Assembly (NCBI RefSeq): GCF_003428625.2
Contig: NZ_QVQT02000006.1
Location: forward strand, 1 to 64,000
From: Paracidobacterium acidisoli
GTDB taxonomy: Bacteria; Acidobacteriota; Terriglobia; Terriglobales; Acidobacteriaceae
Length of the DNA: 64,000 nucleotides
Direction: 5' to 3'
Within the stretch, counting starts at the first letter, position 1. Every line of letters begins with the position of its first letter. Both the position numbers and the translations under genes were made by a program. The notes below the pieces were generated by a model that was given only the letters and a program-made list of their open reading frames with translations, was not told the DNA's origin and searched no databases. This document shows positions 43,709-53,570 of this stretch, in pieces.

Positions 43709-46700
43709 TCAGTGAGAGTAAGACCAGGAAAGGACGGTCTGCGTGGCGGTAAGACCGCCGGTTCCTCCGGTAAAGCCGACCCAGGCAGTGTTTCCACCGA
43801 CGATGGAGGGGATGTTGATGGTGGTCTGCTCGGTGACGGACGCGTTGGTCACGGTGTCGGTGAGCGTCATGGTCAGTGTGGTTCCGTCATAGACCAGATG
43901 CGCGTGGAAGACGTCGCCGCTGTGGAAGTTGATGGCGGTGGAGCTGAGGTCGGTGGACGGCAGAGTCGGGGATGCTCCGTTGGTGTAGAAGCCGGTTGAA
44001 TCGGAGCCCTCGCCGGAGTTGCTGTAGAGGTCGAACTTCACGGCCACGCTGTCGGGGATTCCCTGATAACCGAGGGAGCCACCGTTGCCGCCCAGAGCCC
44101 AGACGTTCTGGTTCTGGATGGCGAAGGTCATGCCGTCGGCCGAGGCATTGGTCTGCTGAAAGGTGAAGTCGGTGGTGAAGCTTTGTACCGGCACGAGGGT
44201 TGCAAACCAGGCGCTACGCGCTTCGCCTTCTCCGCCATCGGTGAGCACGAGAGAGCCGCCGGTGACGGTGGGGCCGTCATTCAGCGAGAGGTTGGCGGCG
44301 GTAAATCCGGCAGCCGGATAGTTCACATAGGTGGTGGCCGCTGTTGTGCCGCCGGTGATGGTGTAGGCCGCCGTTGCCACGGCGCTGTTGAGATAGTTAC
44401 TGGCGACGGCGATGGCCTTGAGCGTCTCCGTTGCGCTGACGGTGATGGGAGCGCTGTAGAGCGTGGAGGACGTCGTCGGAGTTGCGCCATTGGTGGTGTA
44501 GTAGATGGCCGCTCCGGCGGTGGTGTCGGAGATCGTCACCGACTGCGCCGAGGTATAGCTGCCGGCGGCCGGCGAGAAGGTGGGCGTGGCGGCGGTGGGA
44601 GCGCCTGAGCTGGTGTAGTTCGCGAACAGGATGGCGCTGGTGGCATAGCCGGATGCGACACCGATGGCGCGCACTCCGGCATTGGGGACTACGTTGAACG
44701 GTCCCGTATATACCGTGGATGACGTGGTGGGTGTACTGGAATTGGTCGTGTAATAGATGGTCGTTCCCGGCGTGGTGTCGGTGAGCGTGACCGTGACGGT
44801 TCCGGTATAGGTACTGCCGGGAGTGGGACTGGCAACGGGGGTCGCCACCGTGGGGCCGTTATAGTCGGCAATCAGAACGGCGCTGTTGGTATAGCCGCTG
44901 GCGATGGCGATGGCTCGCACTCCGGTATTGGGATTGACGGTAAACGGACCGGTGTACAGGGTGGATGAGGTGGTCGGGTTGGTCGAATTGGTCGTGTAGT
45001 AGATGCTGGCCCCGGGGGTGGCATCGGTCAGCGTAACGCTGGTGGGCGTGATGTAGGCGTTGCCCGCCGCCGGAGTGGCTACAGGGGTCGCCGCTACGGT
45101 GGAGATCGTATACGCTCCGGTGGCTACTGTGCTGTTGGTGTAGCCGCTGGCGACGGCGATGGCCTTGAGCGTCTCTGTGGCGCTGACGGCGATGGGAGCG
45201 CTGTAGAGCGTGGAGGATGTGGTCGGAGTTGTGCCGTTGGTGGTGTAGTAGATCGCCGCTCCGGTTGTGGTGTCGGAGATCGTCACCGACTGCGCCGCGT
45301 TGTAGCTTCCCGGCGCAGGTGAGAAGGTGGGCGTCGCGGCGGTCTGAGTGATGGTGTAGGCTCCGGTCGCTGTCGCGCTGTTGGTATAGCCGCTGGCGAC
45401 GGCGATGGCCTTCAGCGTCTCGGTCGTGCTGACGGCGATGGGAGCGCTGTAGAGCGTGGAGGACGTCGTCGGGGTTGTGCCGTTGGTGGTGTAGTAGATG
45501 GCCGCTCCGGTTGTTGTGTCGGAGAGGGTCACCGACTGCGCCGAGGTGTAGGTTGCCGGGACCGGTGAGAAGGTGGGCGTCGCGGCGATCTGAGTGATGG
45601 TGTAGGCACCGGTCGCTGTCGCGCTGTTGGTGTAGCCGCTGGCGACGGCGATGGCGTTCAGTGTCTCCGTAGAGCTGACCGTGATGGGAGCGCTGTAGAG
45701 CGTGGAGGACGTGGTCGGAGTTGCGCCGTTGGTGGTGTAGTAGATCGCCGCTCCGGTTGTTGTGTCAGAGAGGGTCACCGACTGCGCCGAGGTGTAGGTT
45801 GCCGGGGCCGGCGAGAAGGTGGGCGTCGCGGCGGTCTGGGTCTGGCTGGGGGAAACGGCGTACGACCAGGAGAGCACTTCCTGCGTGGCCGTCAGACCAC
45901 CGGTGCCGCCGGTGAAGCCGACATACGCGGTGTTGCCGCCTACCAGCGAGGGAATGTTGACTGTGGTTGACTCGGTGACGGACGCATTGGTGACGGTGTC
46001 GGTGAGCGTCATGGTCAGCGTGGTTCCGTCATAGACCAGATGCGCGTGGAAGATGTCGCTGCTGTGGAAGTTGATACCGGTCGAGCTGAGGTCGATCGCC
46101 GGGGTTTCGGGCACGGCGCCGTTGGTGTAGAAGCCCGTGGAATCGGACCCCTCACCGTTATTGCTGTAGAGATCGAACTTTACGGCGATGCTGTTGCCGA
46201 TGCCGCCGTAGCCGAGATAGCCGCCGTTGCCGCCGGTGACATACGGGCTCTGCCCCTGGATGGCGAAGGTCATGCCGTCGGCCGAGGCATTGGTCTGCTG
46301 GAAGGTGAAGTCGGTCACGAAGGTCTGGACCGGCACGGCCGTGGTGAACCAGGCAGATCGGTTTTCGACCGGATTGCCGTCGGTGATGACAAGCGCTCCG
46401 CCGGTGACGGAAGCGCCGTTGTTCAGAGCCAGTCCCGAGGTGGTGAAGCCCATCGAAGGATAGTTGAGATAGACCGTGGAGCCGCTGGTGATGGTATAGG
46501 CCGCGGTTCCCACGGCGCTGGTGGTGTAGCCGCTGGCGACGGCGATGGCGTTCAGCGTCTCCGTGGCGCTGACGGTGATGGGACCACTGTAGAGCGTGGA
46601 GGACGTGGTCGGAGCTGCGCCGTTGGTGGTGTAGTAGATGGCCGCTCCGGCGGTCGCGTCGGAGATGGTCACCGACTGCGCGGAGGAGTAGGCGCCGCCT

Positions 46701-49700
46701 GCGGGCGTGAAGGTCGGCGTGGCCGCGGGTCCTGCGACGGTGATGGTGTACACCGCGCTTCCCACGGCGCTGGCGGTGTAACCGCCGGCGACGGCGATGG
46801 CCTTCACCGTCTCGTTGGTGCTGACAGTGATGGGAGTGCTGTAGAGCGTGGAGGCCGTGGTGGGCGTGGAGCCGTCGGTCGTGTAGTAGAGGCTGGCTCC
46901 GGCAGTGGTGTCGGAGATGGTGACGCTCTGTGCCGCGGTGTACGTTCCGCCCTTCGGTGTAAAGACGGGCGTGGCGGCGACCGGAGTGATGGTGATGGTG
47001 AAGGTTCCGGTGGCTACGGCGCTGCTGGTGTAGCCGGCAGCGACGGCGATGGCCTTCAGCGTCTCTGTCGTGCCGACGGTGATGGGCGCGCTGTAGAGCG
47101 TGGACGACGTGGTGGGAGTGGAGCCGTCGGTCGTGTAGTAAATGCTGGCTCCGGTGGTGGAATCAGCGATGGTGACGCTCTGCGCCGCGGTGAAGCTGCC
47201 GCCGGTGGGCGTAAAGGTGGGAGTGGCTGCCGCGGGCGTCGTGCCGGTGGGGTTGGAGTAGGTCCAGGTCAGGATCTTCTGGCTGGAGCTGAGGCCGCCG
47301 GTGCCGCCGGTGAAGCCGACATACGCCGTGTTGCCGCCGACGGTGGCCGGGATGTTGACGGTCCAGCTGGTCGACCAGGTGGCCTCGGTCACCATATCGG
47401 TGATGGTCATGGAGAGCGTGGTGCCGTCGTAGCCAAGCTGCACCAGCATGGCATCGCCGCTGTGGAGGTCGATGCCGGTGGAGCTGAGATCGATCGCGGG
47501 GGTCTCCGGAATGGCGCCGTTCAGATAGAGGCCGGTGGAGTCTGGGCCTTCGCCGTTGTTGCTGTAGAGATCAAACTTCACGGCAAGGCTGTTGGCGATG
47601 CCGCCGTAGCCGAGATAACCGCCGTTGCCGCCGAGAGCGGTAAGTCCGGCGTTCTGAATGGCGAAGGTCATGCCGTCGGCGGCCGGATTGGAGAGCTGGA
47701 AGGTGAAGCTGGTGCTGAAGGACTGGACGTTGACCGGCTGATAGTACCAGGCGCTGCTGGCCTCGACCTCGCCGCCATTGGTGAGCTGCAGGCGCGAATC
47801 GTCAAGATCGGTGCTGCCGTTGAAGACCATGAGGCCGGCCGACGAGGCGAAGCCCTGGCTGAAGTCGATGGCGGTGGAGCCGGAGGCGATGTTGTACGAC
47901 ACCGTGGCAACCGCGCTGTTGGTGACGCCCGAAGCCGCTGCGATGGCGTTGATCGTTTCAGACTGGCTGACCGTGAAGGGCGCGCTGTAGAGCGTCGAGG
48001 ATGAGGTGGGGGTGGAGCCGTCGGTGGTGTAGTAGATGGCCGCGCCGCTGGTGGCGTCGGTGATGGTAACCGTCTGCGGGGAGGTGAAGCTGCCGGATTT
48101 GGGCGAGATGACCGGCGTGGCGGCCTGGCTGTTGTTGGTGTAGGTCGCCGATGTGGTCGCGCTCTGCAGGTAATTGGCGGCGCTGGCTATGGCGGTGATG
48201 GTCTCGGTCGAAGAGACGGTGATGGCGCCGCCGTAGACCGTCGAGGATGTGGTGGGGGTGGAGCCGTCGGTGGTGTAGTAGATGGCTGCGCCGGGCGTCG
48301 AGTCGGTGATCGTGACCTGGACGGTGCTGGTAAAGCCCTCAGAGGCGGGGCTGATCACGGGAGTCGCCGCCTGCGGCAGCGAGTTCAGAAGCCCGTAGAT
48401 GCTGAGCTGGCTGGCGGTGCCTACGTAGACCTTTCCGTTGACGATAGTGGGAACGGCAAACTTGATCGCCACGCCGGGATTATCGCGCGTTGCGTTCGTG
48501 GCGCTCGAATAGAGCGTGGTCGCGACGTTGGTGGCGAGATGGGCCTGGAGGATGGCGGGACCGCTCGATGAATACGCTTCGGAGTCGATGGACCAGACGA
48601 TGCCGTTGGTGTTGCCGTTGGCGGAGATGGAGGGCGTGGCTCCGGGGAAGCCGTACTGCTCGGTCGACTCCACGATGGGATAGGTAGTGAGCTGGCCGTT
48701 GACCAGCGGAAATGCCTTGAGGTTGTCGAAGCGTCCCCAGTAATAGACCGTGCCGTTCCAATAAGCGGGCGTGCTCCAGACGCCGAGGTTGCCGACGGCG
48801 TACTGCGTGGACTGGACCACCTGATCGGTGGTGTTGTAGCCGCCCATGCTGTCGCGGTTGATGAGATAGAGGTCGCCGATCTTGCCGGTCTGCACGAGGA
48901 GGTGAGGATAACTTCCGGTGGTCTGTGTGGGGACCAGCATGACGCCGCCCGAGGCCACGTCGCCATCTCCCGCATCGAGATCGGCCTGATCGGAGGGCGT
49001 GAACTCATCCTGCACGGTGGGCACGCCGTTGGTCAGATCGAGATTCAGGACGCTGTCGCCGTAATCCATGGCATTGGTATAGGGCTTGGCCGCGGTGTAA
49101 TCGCCGTTGCCGGTCGCGATGAACATCCGCCCGAAGGGATGGCTGGAGTCGGGAATATCGGCGGCGAGGCCAGCGCCGGACATCCAGAAGCCGCCGCCGA
49201 GGCCGTTGGGCGAGACGCAGTAGGCGCCGGTCTGCTGCAGCGTAGCGGCGTTATAGGAGAGTACCCACCCATGCCACGGGCCGTTGTCGCCGTGGGCCGC
49301 AAAGCCGATGTAGACGATGCCGTTCAGCAGCAGCAGGCCGGGACGCTGGTTCTCCCAGAGCGTGGAAAAGGTCAGGCTGCTTCCGGAGCTGCCGCTGCCG
49401 GTGCCGGTGACGGTGGCCGTCAGAACCACCGGACCGCCGAACTTCTCGAGGCCGGTCGTGACATCGAGAGCGTGCAGACGCTGCACGGCAGAGCCGTTCT
49501 CCATCGACTTGCTGACGACGTAGAGAGTATTGGTCGTGGGATCGATGACGGGAGTGCCGGTGATGCCGTACTGCGGCTGAATATCACCGCTGACCGTCGT
49601 GTACGGAATGGTGGTGGCTCCGGCTGCGGCGCCGTGGGCGGCGGCCAGCATGGAGGCCTGCCAGAGCAGACCGGAGGTGCTTCCGCCGTTGCTGTCGGCG

Positions 49701-50035
49701 TCGAAGGCGTAGACCGAATCGTTCTCGGTGGCGACGAAGACGACGTTATGCGTCGCGCCGTTGATGGTGAGGTTGGGCAGATAGAGAGGCTGAGCGTAGA
49801 TCTGACCGTCGACCGGCTGCGAAAAGAGCAGGCCGAACTGCGTGGGATTGACGTTTGACGGCGTCAGGATCGTCTCGTTGAGATTCTGCCCTGTGCGTCC
49901 GATGTCGTTATGCCACGTGGTGACGCTGGTCTGGGCAAATCCCGCAACCGTAACCGCAGGTAAAACCAGAAACATCGCGATCCGAAGGAAAAGTCCTGCA
50001 AAACTGCTTCGTACACCAGCCATATATCCAGTCAT
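43709..50035 (-). CDS. Giant secreted protein: propeller, chitobiase-C-like repeats and legume-lectin domains
   Basis: A 2108-residue exported protein. A signal peptide (about 12-34, ending VAGFAQT) precedes a PQQ-like beta-propeller (about 35-550; VVFVATENDSVYAFDADS, LYVVSKSMENGSAVQRLHALDVTTG). Then follow two chitobiase-C/FN3-like repeats (555-715), legume lectin 1 (717-930), three repeats (930-1187), lectin 2 (1187-1393), six repeats (1393-1900, two divergent) and lectin 3 (1902-2108). Repeats read AATPTFSPAPGSY ... IYYTTNGTTPTTSSTLYSAP. Lectins carry MTFAIQN, GYLGYGG and AVKFDLYSNNGEG. No sortase, GPI-like or membrane anchor is visible, so it is probably released or non-covalently bound as a polysaccharide- or cell-binding adhesin. 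ATG 50035 is preceded by GAGGA. Confidence 0.88.
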   Translation of the reverse strand: MTGYMAGVRSSFAGLFLRIAMFLVLPAVTVAGFAQTSVTTWHNDIGRTGQNLNETILTPSNVNPTQFGLLFSQPVDGQIYAQPLYLPNLTINGATHNVVFVATENDSVYAFDADSNGGSTSGLLWQASMLAAAHGAAAGATTIPYTTVSGDIQPQYGITGTPVIDPTTNTLYVVSKSMENGSAVQRLHALDVTTGLEKFGGPVVLTATVTGTGSGSSGSSLTFSTLWENQRPGLLLLNGIVYIGFAAHGDNGPWHGWVLSYNAATLQQTGAYCVSPNGLGGGFWMSGAGLAADIPDSSHPFGRMFIATGNGDYTAAKPYTNAMDYGDSVLNLDLTNGVPTVQDEFTPSDQADLDAGDGDVASGGVMLVPTQTTGSYPHLLVQTGKIGDLYLINRDSMGGYNTTDQVVQSTQYAVGNLGVWSTPAYWNGTVYYWGRFDNLKAFPLVNGQLTTYPIVESTEQYGFPGATPSISANGNTNGIVWSIDSEAYSSSGPAILQAHLATNVATTLYSSATNATRDNPGVAIKFAVPTIVNGKVYVGTASQLSIYGLLNSLPQAATPVISPASEGFTSTVQVTITDSTPGAAIYYTTDGSTPTTSSTVYGGAITVSSTETITAIASAANYLQSATTSATYTNNSQAATPVISPKSGSFTSPQTVTITDATSGAAIYYTTDGSTPTSSSTLYSAPFTVSQSETINAIAAASGVTNSAVATVSYNIASGSTAIDFSQGFASSAGLMVFNGSTDLDDSRLQLTNGGEVEASSAWYYQPVNVQSFSTSFTFQLSNPAADGMTFAIQNAGLTALGGNGGYLGYGGIANSLAVKFDLYSNNGEGPDSTGLYLNGAIPETPAIDLSSTGIDLHSGDAMLVQLGYDGTTLSMTITDMVTEATWSTSWTVNIPATVGGNTAYVGFTGGTGGLSSSQKILTWTYSNPTGTTPAAATPTFTPTGGSFTAAQSVTIADSTTGASIYYTTDGSTPTTSSTLYSAPITVGTTETLKAIAVAAGYTSSAVATGTFTITITPVAATPVFTPKGGTYTAAQSVTISDTTAGASLYYTTDGSTPTTASTLYSTPITVSTNETVKAIAVAGGYTASAVGSAVYTITVAGPAATPTFTPAGGAYSSAQSVTISDATAGAAIYYTTNGAAPTTSSTLYSGPITVSATETLNAIAVASGYTTSAVGTAAYTITSGSTVYLNYPSMGFTTSGLALNNGASVTGGALVITDGNPVENRSAWFTTAVPVQTFVTDFTFQQTNASADGMTFAIQGQSPYVTGGNGGYLGYGGIGNSIAVKFDLYSNNGEGSDSTGFYTNGAVPETPAIDLSSTGINFHSSDIFHAHLVYDGTTLTMTLTDTVTNASVTESTTVNIPSLVGGNTAYVGFTGGTGGLTATQEVLSWSYAVSPSQTQTAATPTFSPAPATYTSAQSVTLSDTTTGAAIYYTTNGATPTTSSTLYSAPITVSSTETLNAIAVASGYTNSATATGAYTITQIAATPTFSPVPATYTSAQSVTLSDTTTGAAIYYTTNGTTPTTSSTLYSAPIAVSTTETLKAIAVASGYTNSATATGAYTITQTAATPTFSPAPGSYNAAQSVTISDTTTGAAIYYTTNGTTPTTSSTLYSAPIAVSATETLKAIAVASGYTNSTVATGAYTISTVAATPVATPAAGNAYITPTSVTLTDATPGASIYYTTNSTNPTTSSTLYTGPFTVNPNTGVRAIAIASGYTNSAVLIADYNGPTVATPVASPTPGSTYTGTVTVTLTDTTPGTTIYYTTNSSTPTTSSTVYTGPFNVVPNAGVRAIGVASGYATSAILFANYTSSGAPTAATPTFSPAAGSYTSAQSVTISDTTAGAAIYYTTNGATPTTSSTLYSAPITVSATETLKAIAVASNYLNSAVATAAYTITGGTTAATTYVNYPAAGFTAANLSLNDGPTVTGGSLVLTDGGEGEARSAWFATLVPVQSFTTDFTFQQTNASADGMTFAIQNQNVWALGGNGGSLGYQGIPDSVAVKFDLYSNSGEGSDSTGFYTNGASPTLPSTDLSSTAINFHSGDVFHAHLVYDGTTLTMTLTDTVTNASVTEQTTINIPSIVGGNTAWVGFTGGTGGLTATQTVLSWSYSH
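44340..45840 (-). repeat. Six consecutive coding repeats of about 245 bp
   Basis: The six chitobiase-C-like units before lectin 3 form tandem DNA repeats of about 245 bp (82 codons). The phrase GAGCGCTGTAGAGCGTGGA recurs near 44450, 45195, 45440 and 45690. Units near 44640-45070 are divergent (TGPF in place of SAPI). High identity between units indicates expansion by recombination and a risk of assembly collapse. Confidence 0.8.
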
Positions 50036-50533
50036 TTTTGTCGTGTCCTCATTCTTCTGTACTGCTCAGCGTGAGTCTGCATGTGTGCCTGAACGGCACC
50101 AACGCTCTTTCATCCGCACCGTAACCGGCTCTGTGGCACACATAGCCGGTCCTGCCCGGCAGACAGTGCGAGACCGTCTGACGAACGACATCAGGGGGAC
50201 CGAAAGAAGGCAGCGCCCAGGGACGAGCCTCCCGGGAACGAACTGCCAGAGGGGAGGGATTGCAGGACGGGGAAAAAACCCGCAACCACTATATTTTCTA
50301 ATTGTTTTTCGTTACGCGGGGAACAATTTTCTGCGTTGTTTGCCACTGGTAACGAGAGAAGAGTTACTCTCTGTCGCATTTCAGAACACCTTCGTTGCAG
50401 ATTTGGGAAAAATACGGTGAAAGATCCGTTTCGCAACGTCTCTTTTGTGCCGGCAGGCCTCCGCGGTTGTGCGATCCAGGGTTGCGCTGAAGCACAGGCT
50501 CACGGCACATTCATGACAGGAGACCTTCACAGG
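50036..50533. other. Divergent intergenic region between the giant lectin gene and the S9-family gene
   Basis: About 500 bp holding both divergent promoters. Short inverted arms GTAAC-N9-GTTAC and GAGAG-N8-CTCTC overlap near 50349-50370 before the S9-family gene and could be an operator. I checked for a cyclic-di-GMP riboswitch pattern by eye and did not find one. The frame starting at 50336 is treated as leader, because the signal peptide begins later. Confidence 0.45.
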
Positions 50534-52813
50534 ATGGATCGATTGCGGTTCGCTGTGCGCGTATGCCGTTCCGGGCTCGCGCTGTCTTTGCTGCTTCTGC
50601 CGGGTCGATTTTTCTGTGCGGCACAGACGAATTCGGCTTCCCCTTTGCTGACGCCGGAGCGTCTGGCTTCCCTGCCCGGCCTGAACGGCGATCCCATGCA
50701 GGAGCCTCACTGGAGCGCCGACGGAAGCCACCTTGCCTTTCTGCACAGCCCGGAGGCCGGTCCGCACGCCCGCAGAGATCCGCATGCCCAGCCGGAGATT
50801 CGCGTGGTGGAGGCAGGCGACGGAAAGCCTTCGGTGCTGCTTTCCTCACAGGCGGTTCGCGATGCGCTGGAGCCGGGCCCGCATGTGCCGGTTGCGCCCG
50901 ATGACGAGGATGACGACGACGGGATTCCGCCGACACGGCTGACGGACTTTGCCTGGGCCCCGGATGGCCACGGCGTTTTACTGATCGCCTCCGCTTCCCT
51001 TGCCTGGTACGACCTGCGGAGCGCTTCGGCGCACATGCTGATCTCCGGGAGCGCGACTCTCAGCGATGCCGCGCTCTCACCGGACGGAAAGACGGTGGCC
51101 TTTGTCCGCGACCACAGCGTGTGGCTGGTTGCGGTGGCGGGTGGAGCGGCGCATCTCTTTACACCGCGCGGACAGGAGACGCTGCGCGAGGGCGAGCCGG
51201 ACTGGCCTTATCGCAGCGAACTCGGCGTGCGCGCCGCATTCTGGTGGTCTCCGGACTCGAAGCAGATTGCGTGGCTGGAGACCGACGACCATGCCGTCGC
51301 CCGCTATGAGATCCGCGAGTCGAATGGCGAGATGCGGAGCATCGCGTATCCGAAGCCTGGCGGAGCTATCCCCGGGGTCCGTGTCTTCGTCCGGGCGGTG
51401 AGCGGCGGGACGGCCCGACGGATGGAGCTGGACCCGGCGGAGAATGTGTATCTGCCTCGCGTCGAGTGGCTGCCGGACTCGAAGGAACTGGCGATCGAGC
51501 GGCTCAGCCGGACGCAGAAGGTGCTGGAGTATCTGATTGTCGATGCGGCGACGGGAAGATCGTATGTTGCCGTGACCGATCGCGACGCTTACTGGATCAA
51601 TCTCTCGGACGATCTGCACTTTCTGAGCGATTCGCGCCGCTTTGTGATTTCGAGCGAGCGGGCGGGTTATCGCCATCTCTATCTCTATGACACCAGCGGG
51701 AAGCAGCTTGCGCAGCTGACGCAGGGCCCGTGGGAGGTTACGCATCTGGATGCCGTGGATGAGAAGGCCGGGCTGGCTTACTTTACCTCGACGCAGCGCA
51801 GTCCTCTGGAGCGGCAGGTTTACAGCGTACGGCTCGACGGCAGCGGCCTGACGCAGGTGACCCAGGAGCCGGGAACACACCGGCCCTTCTTTTCTCCGAA
51901 CGAGCAGAGCTTTCTGGATACGTGGTCGGACCGCAACACGCCGCCGCGCCAGGATCTGGTGCGCGCCGATGGACAGCGAGTGGCGACGGTGACGCCGAGC
52001 GCAGCGCCGCTGCTGGCGTCCTTTGCCCTGCCGCCGGTGGAGCTGACGACGGTGAAGCTGCATCCGGATGAGTCGCTGCGGGCACTGATGATTCGTCCTC
52101 CGGCGTTTCATGCCGGAGAGCGGTATCCGGTGCTGGTTTATTTTCCGGGCGGTCCGCCGATGGCCGGAGGGCCGGGCGAACAGGTGGCCCGCGATGTGTG
52201 GGGCGGCGACACGATGCTGTGGCTGCGCTCGATGGCGCAGCGCGGCTACCTGGTCTTTGCCCTCGACCATCACGGCACCCGCGGCCAGAGCCATCTCTTC
52301 GAGGAGCCGCTGCACTACCGCTTCTCCGCGGCGGAGATGTCGGACCAGCGGGACGGGGTGCGCTTTCTGGCATCGCTTCCCTACGTCGATGCGTCGCGGA
52401 TCGGCGTCTGCGGATGGGGCTACGGGGGCTTTCTGGTGCTGCACGCGATGCTGCACAAGCCGCTGCTGTACAAAGCGGGGTTTGCGGGAGCTCCGGTGAT
52501 CGACTGGCATTACTATGACGCGATCTTCGGGGAACGCTATCTGGGCGATGTGGTGACCTATGCCGACGGGTGGAATGCCTCGACGCCGCTGGAGGACGTG
52601 GCCAATCTGAAGAGTCCTTTGCTGGTGGCGCAGGGCACGGCGGACGAATACGTCCACATAGAGAACACCGACACGCTGCTCAACCGGCTGCTGGACGCGG
52701 GCAAATATGCCGATGTGCTGCTCTTTCCGGACCGCGGGCACACGATCGACGATCCCCAGGCAAAGCGCATTCTTTACGAGCGCATGACGGCGTTTTTTCT
52801 GAAGAACCTTTAA
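50534..52813 (+). CDS. S9/DPP4-family exported protein with glycine at the catalytic serine position
   Basis: A 759-residue protein with a signal peptide (RLRFAVRVCRSGLALSLLLLPGRFFCAAQT), then a DPP4-type beta-propeller (about 60-490) and an alpha/beta-hydrolase domain. The nucleophile elbow is C-G-W-G-Y-G-G: residue 629 is Gly (GGC), where S9 enzymes have Ser in GWSYGG. Asp704 (GTADEYVH) and His736 (DRGHTID) are kept at normal spacing. The Glu-Glu pair that anchors the substrate N-terminus in DPP4 is also altered (DWPYRSELG, residues 223-231). It is thus probably catalytically dead as a peptidase, perhaps a binding protein. The start ATG 50534 is preceded by AGGAG; an upstream ATG 50513 is possible. 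Confidence 0.88.
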   Translation: MDRLRFAVRVCRSGLALSLLLLPGRFFCAAQTNSASPLLTPERLASLPGLNGDPMQEPHWSADGSHLAFLHSPEAGPHARRDPHAQPEIRVVEAGDGKPSVLLSSQAVRDALEPGPHVPVAPDDEDDDDGIPPTRLTDFAWAPDGHGVLLIASASLAWYDLRSASAHMLISGSATLSDAALSPDGKTVAFVRDHSVWLVAVAGGAAHLFTPRGQETLREGEPDWPYRSELGVRAAFWWSPDSKQIAWLETDDHAVARYEIRESNGEMRSIAYPKPGGAIPGVRVFVRAVSGGTARRMELDPAENVYLPRVEWLPDSKELAIERLSRTQKVLEYLIVDAATGRSYVAVTDRDAYWINLSDDLHFLSDSRRFVISSERAGYRHLYLYDTSGKQLAQLTQGPWEVTHLDAVDEKAGLAYFTSTQRSPLERQVYSVRLDGSGLTQVTQEPGTHRPFFSPNEQSFLDTWSDRNTPPRQDLVRADGQRVATVTPSAAPLLASFALPPVELTTVKLHPDESLRALMIRPPAFHAGERYPVLVYFPGGPPMAGGPGEQVARDVWGGDTMLWLRSMAQRGYLVFALDHHGTRGQSHLFEEPLHYRFSAAEMSDQRDGVRFLASLPYVDASRIGVCGWGYGGFLVLHAMLHKPLLYKAGFAGAPVIDWHYYDAIFGERYLGDVVTYADGWNASTPLEDVANLKSPLLVAQGTADEYVHIENTDTLLNRLLDAGKYADVLLFPDRGHTIDDPQAKRILYERMTAFFLKNL

Positions 52814-52845
52814 ACAGGTATTTCCCGAATGATCCGGAAGATGCT

Positions 52846-53385
52846 TCAGCCTCGCGCCGGAGAGGTAAAGGCGTCCATCATAATGCCGATGGAGATGAGC
52901 AGCGCGGCGAAGATCCAGAGCCAGCCGATGGTGAGCAGACCGTCGCGCGCAGTGTACAGAATGCGGTCGATCTGATGGAGGGAGATGACCTCCACGCACC
53001 AGAAGCTGAAGGAGAGACAGCCGCCGGCTGTGGCGACAGCGGCCCAGGCGCGGCCCCGCAGTCTTCGGAAGACGCGGCCAAGGAGCAGCATGAGCACGAG
53101 AGCCAGCAGGATCAGCAGCACGGTCTGCACGATGCGGCGCTGGTCGTACAGATGGAGGGCGATGAATTGCGCCTGGAACCAGCGGTGCAGTATCCAGCGC
53201 GTGTTGAAGGCCAGGTCGAGGAGCTGCGCGAGCTCGAGAAGGCCGAGAGCCCCGGCGAGACGGGCGGGGCCTCCGGTATGGACGCTAGGGACAGGGACAG
53301 TACTTCCGGAACGGGCGCGGGCGGCGATGCAGGCAACCAATGCGACGCCGGACGCCATCAGACCAGCCACACGAGTCTGCATCAC
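52846..53385 (-). CDS. Hypothetical multi-pass membrane protein
   Basis: A 179-residue protein that I do not recognise. It has hydrophobic segments at the N-terminus (VAGLMASGVALVACIAA), at about 88-103 (TVLLILLALVLMLLLGRV), about 115-135 (AAVATAGGCLSFSFWCV) and near the C-terminus (LLTIGWLWIFAALLISIGIMM), so probably four helices. Between helices 1 and 2 lies a region with WILHRWFQAQFIALHLYDQRR. Convergent with the S9-family gene and divergent from the Wzy-like gene, which suggests a part in the envelope-polysaccharide region. The start could also be an internal codon. Confidence 0.65.
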   Translation of the reverse strand: MMQTRVAGLMASGVALVACIAARARSGSTVPVPSVHTGGPARLAGALGLLELAQLLDLAFNTRWILHRWFQAQFIALHLYDQRRIVQTVLLILLALVLMLLLGRVFRRLRGRAWAAVATAGGCLSFSFWCVEVISLHQIDRILYTARDGLLTIGWLWIFAALLISIGIMMDAFTSPARG

Positions 53386-53570
53386 AGGAAAGGCGTGGGG
53401 ACCTGCTCCCCTGAACGTGTGAAGTGCCGTGTGTTCACCTGAGATTTCTCTCTCCGCATTGCCGCGCAGGGCTGATCGTGGATCAGCTCGATACCTGTCC
53501 GCAGATTCCGCTGGTATCGGACGGTTATTTCCATATATCGTAACGTCGGTCTAAGCTGGAATTCGTCCTC

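Noticed and set aside
46040-48004. A 654-residue plus-strand frame within the giant lectin gene
   Set aside because: Repetitive Gly/Asp/Arg/Val sequence that mirrors the coding repeats on the other strand; no start signal.
44340-48360. Regularly spaced repeats considered as a CRISPR array
   Set aside because: The period is about 245 bp and the repeats are an open reading frame encoding chitobiase-C-like domains.
50036-50533. A possible c-di-GMP riboswitch before the giant surface protein
   Set aside because: The conserved GEMM core pattern was not found on either strand by eye.
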